Source: Methanobacteriota archaeon (lineage in GTDB: Archaea; Thermoplasmatota; Poseidoniia; Poseidoniales; Thalassarchaeaceae). Taken from it: a stretch of 51,005 nucleotides of DNA. The stretch covers positions 1-51,005 of the forward strand of contig PATC01000042.1 in assembly GCA_002712285.1 (NCBI GenBank). The letters run 5' to 3'. The notes beneath the pieces are model-generated. The model made no database searches. It had not been told where the DNA came from and was given only the letters and a program-made list of their open reading frames with translations. This document shows, one piece after another, positions 15,468 to 23,288 of the stretch. Numbering within the stretch: the stretch's first letter is position 1; every line of letters begins with the position of its first letter. A program made the translations under genes and the position numbers.

Positions 15468-16682
15468 GTGGTTATGCCCCGGGATGTTGACGTCGTCCTG
15501 AAGAGTCGCGCTCTTGAGGGGCGTAAGGTCCTCCTAGGGATTAGTGGTGGCATTGCAGCTGTCGAGACTGTAAGATTGGCCCGAGAACTTCGAAGGCATG
15601 GAGCCGAGATACATGTGATTATGACTCGAGCAGCTACTGAGGTAATTTCGCCGCTTGCTGTGAGGTGGGCTACTCAAGCGAATGTGGATGTAGAGTGGGA
15701 CGGAGACATGTCCCAACTCGACGGTTATGATGGGTTATTGATCGCGCCTGCTACAAGGAATACTTTGGCGAAACATGTCAACGGTGTAATGGATTCACCT
15801 TTGGCAATGGCGATGGCTGCTGCGGCAGGAAATGGGACCCCTACAATGGTGGTTCCTTCGATGCACAATGATCTATTCGACGACGCTGTAACTCAGGATT
15901 TGATTAATTCTGTAATTGCACGTGGTGCGAAGGTATTGGTTTCGGAATCTGAGGAAGGTAGACGGAAGCAACCCGACCCAGTTAATATCGTGGCAGAGTT
16001 CGCTCACTATCTGAACAGGAGTCCACATCATCGGAATGTACTGGTTCTTCTTGGAGGTACTGAATCATCGATTGATGATGTCAGAGTAATCACTAACCGT
16101 AGTACTGGTCAAACCGGATTTGGGATTTGTGATGGTCTTCATCGCTTAGGTCATCAAGTGACTATACTTGCTGGTAGAACCTCTCTAGATATCGACGATT
16201 CAAGATTCAAAATCGTATATTCCCCTGATGTAGGTTCGATGAAGTGCTGGGCGAAGGACCTGATAGAGAATGACGAGATTGGCATTGACGCCGTAATCAG
16301 CGCAGCAGCCATCTCTGATCATGTAGTAGACGAACCATTCTCTGGAAAGATATCTTCAGATGATGTTCTGGGCCTTCGATTATCTCCCTTCCCGAAAATA
16401 ATCGATGGTATTGTGACTTGGTTAGGGAAGAATCGAGGTGTTGGTGCTGGCCCCGTCATCGGTTTCAAACTCTTGTCGAATTCAAATGAAAAAGAACTTG
16501 TTCAAGCGGCTCGCTCACAAATTGAACGGAGTGGAGTTTCTGCAGTAGTTGCAAATGATCTATCTTGGATTGAAGGCGATGGACGTCGTGCACTATGGGT
16601 TACCATGGACGAGGTAAGTGAACTCGCTAATCTCGAATCTATCGTTGTAGCGATTGATAGGCTTCTTTTGGCGCAGGATTGA
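15468..16682 (+). CDS. coaBC: CoaBC: phosphopantothenoylcysteine decarboxylase / phosphopantothenate-cysteine ligase
   Basis: About 404 residues for two steps of coenzyme A synthesis. The N-terminal flavoprotein half (CoaC) has LLGISGGIAA and LIAPATRNTLAK. The C-terminal half (CoaB) has LLGGTESSIDDVR, TNRSTGQTG, DAVISAAAISDH and GKISS, which correspond to the ligase signatures. Two points are odd in the CoaC half: the family's usual active-site His just before the LIAPAT motif appears to be replaced (GDMSQLDGYDG), and the PxMN motif reads PSMHND, a variant of the archaeal PAMH form. The start is GTG 15468 with GGAG eight bases upstream; ATG 15474 is possible. The CoaBC identity is firm, but full decarboxylase activity is less certain. 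Confidence 0.88.
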   Translation: MVMPRDVDVVLKSRALEGRKVLLGISGGIAAVETVRLARELRRHGAEIHVIMTRAATEVISPLAVRWATQANVDVEWDGDMSQLDGYDGLLIAPATRNTLAKHVNGVMDSPLAMAMAAAAGNGTPTMVVPSMHNDLFDDAVTQDLINSVIARGAKVLVSESEEGRRKQPDPVNIVAEFAHYLNRSPHHRNVLVLLGGTESSIDDVRVITNRSTGQTGFGICDGLHRLGHQVTILAGRTSLDIDDSRFKIVYSPDVGSMKCWAKDLIENDEIGIDAVISAAAISDHVVDEPFSGKISSDDVLGLRLSPFPKIIDGIVTWLGKNRGVGAGPVIGFKLLSNSNEKELVQAARSQIERSGVSAVVANDLSWIEGDGRRALWVTMDEVSELANLESIVVAIDRLLLAQD

Positions 16683-16708
16683 AGTTCAGCATCCTAGGCC
16701 TCGGAATG

Positions 16709-18202
16709 ATGGCTAACCACGACAAGGCGAAGCGGGGAATCCCTCCAAAGGCGGACTTCAACGCCTGGTATCCAGCTATTGTTGAGATTGCGGACCTTGT
16801 AGACAAAAGGTATCCAATCAAGGGCATGGATGTCTGGCGGCCCTATGGTTGGCGGGCGATGAAGCGTATCGATGCGTTGACTCATGCAGAGATGGAACGG
16901 ACTGGTCACGACGAAGTTCACTTCCCATTACTCATCCCAGAAGACCTCTTGGAAAAGGAGAACCGTCTTGTTGCTTTACTCAAAGCAGCACGTGAAGCCG
17001 GCGTAGATCCATCTGAACTTAGAATGGATGAGGAGCCAGCGGGCTTCAAGAAAGAGGTCTATTGGGTCAAGCATGCAGGAGAGAGTGACCTCGATGTCCC
17101 AATGTTCCTACGCCCCACTTCTGAGACTGCAATGTACACTATGTTTCCATTATGGGTGCGCAGTCATGCAGATTTACCTTTGAAGACGTACCAGATTGTC
17201 AATACATTCCGGTATGAAACTAAGCAAACTAGATCATTCATTCGTGTCCGTGAGATTCACTTCTTTGAAGCGCATACTGCTCATGTCGATGAAGAAGATG
17301 CTACACGTCAGATTGAGGAAGATCTAGAAATTGTTGCTAATATCATGAATGATCTTGGCCTCCCCTACATTGCTTCCCGCCGTCCAGTTTGGGATACTTT
17401 TCCAGGTGCATGGTATACGATTGGGATTGATGTGATAATGCCCAATGGGCGCACGCTCCAGGTTGCATCATGTCATCATTATCGTGATCAATGGGCGCAG
17501 GCTTTCGATTTGACCTATGAGGCAGAGGATCGAACTACGAAGCACTGCCATCAGACAACCTATGGCATGTCTGAGAGACTCTTGGGTGCTGTTGTCGGTA
17601 TGCACGGTGACGATGCAGGCCTCATAATGCCACCTTCAATGGCGCCTATCCAAGTAGTTCTGATACCTGTCGCAGCACACAAGACAGAAGCAGTCATGGA
17701 AACGATACATGAAGTCAATAATCGTCTGAAAGCGATTGGAATTAGAACTCATGTAGATGATCGTGATATTCGTCCTGGACAGAAGTACTATGACTGGGAA
17801 ATCAAAGGGGTCCCTCTCCGCCTTGACATTGGTCCTAGAGATGTCGAAAATGGCAATGCCTTTGCTGCTCGTAGAACTGGTGGAAAACATCCGCTTCCAA
17901 TTTCGGACATTGAATCCTATGTCCGTTCTGAACTCACGGAAATTCAAGCCACGTTGCTCAAAGCTTCAGAGGAGCATCGCACCTCAATTGTCCGGTTCGC
18001 GAATAATCTTAGTGAGTTAGATAGTGAAGGCGCCATCTTCGAAGTTGCTTTTTGTGGTACTGATGCAGATGCAGAGGTGCTTGAGAAGTCATCTGGACTC
18101 ACTCTTCTCGGTGAGGCCTTGGAGCCATTTGCAGAGCCGAAGCCATGTATCGTTTCAGGTGAGATGACTACAACACGTCAACATCTTGCTCGAATGTATT
18201 GA
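16709..18202 (+). CDS. proS: Prolyl-tRNA synthetase, archaeal/eukaryotic type
   Basis: About 497 residues from ATG 16709; 16706 is equally possible, and the frame is open to the coaBC stop. Class II synthetase charging tRNAPro. Visible are motif 1 in the GHDEVHFPLLIP region, motif 2 with the TFRYE and FIRVREIHFFEAH signatures, and motif 3 with GERLLG-like SERLLGAVVG. The anticodon-binding domain includes VVLIPV and the DDRDIRPGQKYYDWEIKG segment. A C-terminal domain ending in Tyr (ARMY) is typical of the archaeal-type ProRS, which also lacks the bacterial editing insertion. It follows coaBC without a gap, suggesting one transcript. Confidence 0.96.
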   Translation: MANHDKAKRGIPPKADFNAWYPAIVEIADLVDKRYPIKGMDVWRPYGWRAMKRIDALTHAEMERTGHDEVHFPLLIPEDLLEKENRLVALLKAAREAGVDPSELRMDEEPAGFKKEVYWVKHAGESDLDVPMFLRPTSETAMYTMFPLWVRSHADLPLKTYQIVNTFRYETKQTRSFIRVREIHFFEAHTAHVDEEDATRQIEEDLEIVANIMNDLGLPYIASRRPVWDTFPGAWYTIGIDVIMPNGRTLQVASCHHYRDQWAQAFDLTYEAEDRTTKHCHQTTYGMSERLLGAVVGMHGDDAGLIMPPSMAPIQVVLIPVAAHKTEAVMETIHEVNNRLKAIGIRTHVDDRDIRPGQKYYDWEIKGVPLRLDIGPRDVENGNAFAARRTGGKHPLPISDIESYVRSELTEIQATLLKASEEHRTSIVRFANNLSELDSEGAIFEVAFCGTDADAEVLEKSSGLTLLGEALEPFAEPKPCIVSGEMTTTRQHLARMY

Positions 18203-18234
18203 TACAATCAGTAGTATTGATCAAATAAGTAATT

Positions 18235-18591
18235 TTGATTTTTGAAGTTGTGGAGGCTCATTGGTCTAACTACTGTGGTTTTCTTCCGTTTTGGGATATC
18301 TTGTTTGGGACCTACTACATGCCTAAAGATCGTCGACCAGATGAATATGGTGTCGATGAATACATCCCTGAAGGACTTCTCAAGCAACTACACCATCCAT
18401 TGAAAGGAACAGGTAATCCATTGCGAGCTGTTTTCCATCCAATAAGAACGATACGCACAGTGTTTTCTGTTGGTATGAAAATTCTTCAAGGTGTTTTCTG
18501 GTCCACTTTTAGAACAAGAGGACATCGGCCACCATCTGAGATTGATGGGCTTCAAGAATTAGCGCCGTCGCATGAAACTGAAGGCCAATAA
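18235..18591 (+). pseudogene. Remnant of sterol desaturase/fatty acid hydroxylase family protein (C-terminal part)
   Basis: 118 codons open with TTG after an in-frame TAA (18226-18228). The sequence FLPFWDILFGTYYMP matches the late conserved segment '..f.l.fWD.lFGTy..P' of membrane fatty acid hydroxylases/sterol desaturases. The rest is the soluble tail these proteins end with. The membrane helices and the histidine clusters that bind the di-iron centre, expected upstream, are missing, and the proS stop lies only 32 nt before. No good start or ribosome site is visible. I read it as the surviving 3' end of a deleted gene. The end overlaps the convergent gene at 18559 by 33 nt. Confidence 0.65.
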
Positions 18592-19110
18592 GAGCGCACT
18601 GGCTCCAACAAGTACCATGTCAGGGATTCCCCATGTGCCCACTGGACTCCAACCTAATTTGTCAGCAGTTAGATGAGCACTTGCCCAGTTGAGCTTGAGT
18701 GAGATTCCGCAGGTTTGGTGCACAGTATCAGCACAGGTTGGAATTATGTTCCCGAGTCCCCAGTAGACGTTTGTAAGTCCAATTCCAAGACCACCAATAC
18801 CGCCTAATGTAAGCAAGATTCCACTCTTCCCCGATGAAGTGTTTACTCCAGATTTACGAGCAGAGGCAGAATCGATTGAGGCACGAACTACTGGGACAGT
18901 TTCAGGGATGACCTCTACCATTTCAAGATCCACATCGGGTTCATCTGCGGCAGTCTCGGGAATGATTTCTTCACCTAGGAGTTCAAGAACTGAATCACCA
19001 TACATTCGAAGAGCAAGTTTTCTCAGATCTGGACTTGCCCGAATTGCTTCGAGTTCTTCCGCTGAGATGTTGCCATCTAGCAAATCGCGGAGCGGGTCAT
19101 CCTCGGACAT
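18559..19110 (-). CDS. Membrane protein of unknown function
   Basis: About 183 residues from ATG 19110; ATG 19125 is an alternative. The N-terminal soluble part is acidic (DDPLRDLLDGNISAEELEAI, then EEIIPETAADEPDVD). Two hydrophobic stretches follow: ILLTLGGIGGLGIGLTN and MVLVGASALLLAFSF. The loop between them carries two Cys (PTCADTVHQTCG) that could form a disulfide outside the cell. It ends in MRRR. I do not recognise the family. It is the last gene of the minus-strand run OPT-transketolase and overlaps the convergent hydroxylase remnant. Confidence 0.65.
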   Translation of the reverse strand: MSEDDPLRDLLDGNISAEELEAIRASPDLRKLALRMYGDSVLELLGEEIIPETAADEPDVDLEMVEVIPETVPVVRASIDSASARKSGVNTSSGKSGILLTLGGIGGLGIGLTNVYWGLGNIIPTCADTVHQTCGISLKLNWASAHLTADKLGWSPVGTWGIPDMVLVGASALLLAFSFMRRR

Positions 19111-19163
19111 CGGTCTCATCCACACACTACCCGTTCATTAGGGCATTGCAAACTCAGAACGCT

Positions 19164-20105
19164 TCAATCGTTTCGTCGTTTAATAGCAATCTTCGCGGCA
19201 TCAACTATGTGGCTTGCTGTTAGGCCGTAATGTTTCATCAATTCAGTTGGTTGCCCACTCATTCCGTAGGTATCCTCTACACCGACGCGTTCGAGAGGTA
19301 CTGGATGGTGAGAAGTCAGGCTTTCGGCGACTGCACCTCCGAGGCCTCCAATGATGGAATGATCTTCAGCGGTGACTACGGCTCCACATTCTTCGGAGAT
19401 ACGCTTCATCTCATCATGATCGAATGGTTTCAGCGTATGAACATCGACAACAGTAGCACGAATCCCCTCGCCTGCAAGGGTATCTGCTGCATCGAGCGCC
19501 TCTTGGACCATGACTCCACAAGCGAGAATTGCAACATCAGTACCTTCAGTCAAAACAGAAAATTTGCCGATTTCTAATGTGCTTGCCTCATCATCAGTGT
19601 AGATTTGCCGTGTTTTATTTCGAACAGTCCGGGTGTAGGATGGAGAATTATGGCTAGCTAGTGCTTTCGTTAATGCACGAGTTGAAACAGCATCACAAGG
19701 GTGCATCACTGTCATGTTTGGGAGAGTGCGGTAGATTGCTAAATCTTCAATGGACTGCGCTGAAGAACCATCAGTACCTGTATGAATTCCTCCGTGACTA
19801 CCACAAATATGTGCCACTAGCCCAGGCCGGGCAATTCCGTTACGAACTTGTTCAAATCCACGTTCTGTAAAAATTGCGAAAGTGGAAGCAAAAGGTATCA
19901 TTCCTGTAGAGGCTAGTCCTGCAGCCACTAGCATCATGTTTTGTTCAGCAATACCCATTGAAAATGCGCGTTGAGGTTGTTCCGCTCGGAAGAGGCAGGA
20001 CTTTGTAGACTTACCAAGATCTGCTTCAAGAACGACAATCTTGTCATTCCCAGATAGGTCAAGAAGAGCGGCTCCGTAGCCGTCACGACTTGCAGCGTTC
20101 ATCAT
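19164..20105 (-). CDS. Transketolase, C-terminal subunit
   Basis: 313 residues, covering the pyrimidine-binding and C-terminal domains of transketolase as a separate polypeptide. MGIAEQNMM contains the catalytic Glu that activates thiamine diphosphate; GTDGSSAQSIEDLA and the late EDHSIIGGLGGAV are family hallmarks. It needs the N-terminal subunit encoded just upstream (4-nt ATGA overlap) to form the active enzyme of the non-oxidative pentose phosphate route. Splitting into two genes is usual in archaea. Confidence 0.93.
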   Translation of the reverse strand: MMNAASRDGYGAALLDLSGNDKIVVLEADLGKSTKSCLFRAEQPQRAFSMGIAEQNMMLVAAGLASTGMIPFASTFAIFTERGFEQVRNGIARPGLVAHICGSHGGIHTGTDGSSAQSIEDLAIYRTLPNMTVMHPCDAVSTRALTKALASHNSPSYTRTVRNKTRQIYTDDEASTLEIGKFSVLTEGTDVAILACGVMVQEALDAADTLAGEGIRATVVDVHTLKPFDHDEMKRISEECGAVVTAEDHSIIGGLGGAVAESLTSHHPVPLERVGVEDTYGMSGQPTELMKHYGLTASHIVDAAKIAIKRRND

Positions 20106-20941
20106 GATGCCAACTCCTGCATAGCGAGTTCAAATTCCTCATCATTGGGTGCCTTACCATGGAATGAGGGATTATTTTCCATGAAACTCACACCTTTGCC
20201 CTTTGTAGTTCGGGCGAGTATAGCGCAAGGGCCAACTGTGGCCTTTGCCCAATCAATTGCTTCGGAAATTTCCGTCATATCGTGGCCATTCATGTCTCGG
20301 ACTTTCCAGCCGAAAGCAGCCCATTTTGAAGATAAGTCCCCCATCTCCATCTGTTGATCGACGAAGTCATCGTTTTGAATTCCATTCACATCAATAATGA
20401 CTGTAACATTTTCCAATCGGTGGTGTACTGCAGCCATAGCAGCTTCCCAAATCTCCCCCTCCTGACATTCTCCGTCTCCGAGAATAACCCATGAATGGTG
20501 ATCACGACCTGATAAGCGTCCAGAAATTGCTATGCCAAGGCCGAAGGAAAGTCCCATTCCAAGACTTCCTCCCGAGAAATCTACACCAGGGGTCCATTTC
20601 GAATCGACATGGCCTTGGCAAATACCGTTGTACATGCGATAGGAATGGAGATCTGATTCTTCAAGGAATCCAAAGGCATGTAATGCAGCATACATTGCTG
20701 GAGATGCATGGCCTTTGGATAGGATTAACCGGTCTCTTCCCGGGTGTTTCGGTTCTGAAGGAGAAGCACGCATAGTCCGTCCATATAGTCCAACAATGAG
20801 GTCGATTACGGAAAGACTTCCACCTGGATGTCCTGCATTAGCCCTCTTTACCATCTTGACAATTTCACGTCGACAACCACGTGCAATATCGATGAGTTCG
20901 TCCACAGATTTCTGATTGAACTCAGGTGAATCATCAGACAT
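20102..20941 (-). CDS. Transketolase, N-terminal subunit
   Basis: 279 residues, the thiamine-diphosphate pyrophosphate-binding half. NAGHPGGSLS and LSKGHASPAMYA carry conserved His residues. GDGECQEGEIWEA, with Asn in VIIDVNGIQND downstream, is the GDG-N motif that binds Mg and the cofactor diphosphate. Its stop overlaps the start of the C-terminal subunit gene, so equimolar coupled translation is expected. The OPT transporter gene ends 36 nt upstream in the same direction. Confidence 0.94.
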   Translation of the reverse strand: MSDDSPEFNQKSVDELIDIARGCRREIVKMVKRANAGHPGGSLSVIDLIVGLYGRTMRASPSEPKHPGRDRLILSKGHASPAMYAALHAFGFLEESDLHSYRMYNGICQGHVDSKWTPGVDFSGGSLGMGLSFGLGIAISGRLSGRDHHSWVILGDGECQEGEIWEAAMAAVHHRLENVTVIIDVNGIQNDDFVDQQMEMGDLSSKWAAFGWKVRDMNGHDMTEISEAIDWAKATVGPCAILARTTKGKGVSFMENNPSFHGKAPNDEEFELAMQELAS

Positions 20942-20977
20942 AATGAGTCATCATCTGAGATGGGTCTTTGATGATTC

Positions 20978-23200
20978 TCATCCTTCTTCAGAATCATCTA
21001 CACGTACAGTATCTACGAGGTCTCGTCCTCCTTGGGTTACGATAGCAACCGAGTCATATAGGAGGTCAAGGACAGGCATATCGAACCCAGGTGGCCGAGT
21101 TCCATGTAGAGCATCTTCCTCTTTCCGGGGAAGGGCACGGCTGACAAGGTGGATGAATACGAATACAAACCATAGGAAAAATAGGGCAGAAATCCACGTA
21201 GGTAGGATTGCAAGCGAACGTTCAACGCAGTAAGAAGCACCTTCAACATCAGTAGCGGACTGGCTACAGAACCATTCGTCTGGACGACGTAGTGGCTTTA
21301 CTACATCTGATAGGACAATGAATAGGGCGACAACTACCCCCATTAGTGCTTCACCTGCGATGAGACCTGCTGAGAGAAGAACGCCCCGGTCATGGGTTTT
21401 CTTGACCTCGAATTCAGCTTCTTCGGACATTTCCCCAATTAGATCTCCATCTGTGCGCAATCTTGCTGTTCCTAGCATGAAAGCAGCGATGATTCCACCA
21501 ATCATGATGCTTGAAGAAAGTTGTAGAGGAAGATAAATGCCGATTGCAACAGACATTACGGGAAGTTTCTTCCAGATTAACAGGCCAGCGATAATGAATC
21601 CTAGTGTAACCATTGGTAAGTTGATACTGCCTCCAAATACACCCTGAATAATTGCTCCAATGAGTTCAGCTTGTGGGGCGAGGAGGGCACCACTACAGGC
21701 TTCAACAATCAAATTCGGGTCTGTTGGAATTACACCGTCTATTGCTGGAGGATCGGCATAACACGCTGTTTTTGTAATTCTAAATGCTCGATGTAGAAGC
21801 ACTACTGTAAAGGGAGCAACACATGCTCCGACTAAAACTCCAACAACCTCAGCAATCTGTTGTTTCCATGGTGTTGCACCTACTAGGTGTCCAGTCTTCA
21901 AATCCTGCATCACGTCCCCTGCTATCGCTGCATTGACAGCGACGACAGAGGCAATTAGCAAAGTAGCATACATCAGTTCCTCAGTTTCTAATCCTAGGGC
22001 GAGATCTCCAACAACCCAAACGATGAGTGAGGTGGCCATCAGGGTCGCAATTGTCATTCCTGAGACTGGCGAATTTGATGATCCAACCACACCAGCTATG
22101 TAGCCTGCAACGGCACTGAAAAAGAATGCAGCGACAGTAAGGAATAAAGCGCCCACAAAGGCGAGTAAGATACTACCAATGCTATACCAATAGAATAGAA
22201 AAGTAAGGATTGCAATTACACCAGCGACATAGAATGTAGTGCGAATGTCGATATCTTGGTCCTCTCTTCGGACTACGGCATCTGAATCATCCGTTGCACC
22301 TTTGATTGCCTTAGAAACGCCAGATGCAATGGTAGATCGCATTGACCAAAGTGTGTAGATTCCGCCTACAACCATCGCACCAACTCCAACGAATCGGATA
22401 TGTTGTGACCAGAGTGCCATGAAAGCATCTGCAGGATCCATGCCCACTGGCCATCCCTGTAGAACTCCAAGAATAGGTACCAAAATACCGAAGCCAATGA
22501 CTCCACCTAGGAAGATGAATGAGGCAATACGGATGCCAACGATGTATCCGACGGATACTAGTGCAAGGCTCATTTCAAATCCGATGTAAAGTCGCGTGCC
22601 AAGAAAATCCATTGCACCTGAAAGGTGTGGTTCGCCATGCTTGCCAATAATCTTGAATCCCTTTGTAACCCACCCATACATCGCTCCAAGGCCAAGTGCG
22701 TAGATGATTGCAGTCATTCCTGAACCACCGCGTTCACCTGCGGCGAGGACCTCTCTACATGCGACACCCTCAGGGTATGGTAGAGCTTCCTCGACGATGA
22801 AAATCCGCCTTAATGTGATAGTAAACATGGTACCAAGAACCCCACCCAATATAGCGATGATAAATGTCTCAAGAAGTCGCATTTCCATTCCCATGACCAA
22901 AAGAGCAGGAACAGTGAAGATTACACCAGCGGCCAACGATTCACCTGCACTTGCCATTGTTTGAACAAGATTATTTTCAAGAATTGATACGTCTCTAAGT
23001 CGCATTGAACGCAGGATAATCATTGACAGGACAGCGGCTGGAATCGAGGCGCTAACCGTCATTCCTAATTGTAAACCAAGGTATGTGTTGGCTGCAGTTA
23101 ACAGAGCGCCAAGGACTACGCCAATCAGTAATGCGCGAAGGGTGAGTTCGTGAACCGTACTCCCATCATTGCCGAATTCGATGATACGGCCGTCCCCCAT
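20978..23200 (-). CDS. OPT-family oligopeptide transporter
   Basis: A 740-residue membrane protein with at least 14 hydrophobic segments. The N-terminal LTLRALLIGVVLGALLTAAN with YLGLQLGMTVSASIPAAV is the standard opening of prokaryotic OPT transporters, and the FIVEEALPYPEGVACREVL segment is a family signature. These proton-coupled carriers take up oligopeptides or, in some branches, metal chelates. Length is a little above the usual 600-680 because of a soluble loop near residue 310 (ATDDSDAVVRREDQD) and an extended C-terminus. A peptide role would suit a heterotroph that also degrades histidine. Confidence 0.92.
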   Translation of the reverse strand: MGDGRIIEFGNDGSTVHELTLRALLIGVVLGALLTAANTYLGLQLGMTVSASIPAAVLSMIILRSMRLRDVSILENNLVQTMASAGESLAAGVIFTVPALLVMGMEMRLLETFIIAILGGVLGTMFTITLRRIFIVEEALPYPEGVACREVLAAGERGGSGMTAIIYALGLGAMYGWVTKGFKIIGKHGEPHLSGAMDFLGTRLYIGFEMSLALVSVGYIVGIRIASFIFLGGVIGFGILVPILGVLQGWPVGMDPADAFMALWSQHIRFVGVGAMVVGGIYTLWSMRSTIASGVSKAIKGATDDSDAVVRREDQDIDIRTTFYVAGVIAILTFLFYWYSIGSILLAFVGALFLTVAAFFFSAVAGYIAGVVGSSNSPVSGMTIATLMATSLIVWVVGDLALGLETEELMYATLLIASVVAVNAAIAGDVMQDLKTGHLVGATPWKQQIAEVVGVLVGACVAPFTVVLLHRAFRITKTACYADPPAIDGVIPTDPNLIVEACSGALLAPQAELIGAIIQGVFGGSINLPMVTLGFIIAGLLIWKKLPVMSVAIGIYLPLQLSSSIMIGGIIAAFMLGTARLRTDGDLIGEMSEEAEFEVKKTHDRGVLLSAGLIAGEALMGVVVALFIVLSDVVKPLRRPDEWFCSQSATDVEGASYCVERSLAILPTWISALFFLWFVFVFIHLVSRALPRKEEDALHGTRPPGFDMPVLDLLYDSVAIVTQGGRDLVDTVRVDDSEEG

Positions 23201-23260
23201 GTTTCTCCCGAGTGCAATTCACCTCAAGATATCTGCGTATCTATTTGATTTGGGGAGAAT

Positions 23261-23269
23261 GATATACTC
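23261..23269 (+). promoter_or_regulatory. Candidate TATA box for the P-type ATPase
   Basis: gatatactc lies about 24 nt upstream of ATG 23289 with no ribosome-binding site between, which suits a leaderless archaeal transcript. The 88-base spacer is shared with the divergent OPT gene. Confidence 0.4.
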
Positions 23270-23288
23270 CATATGATTAGGGCCTTTA

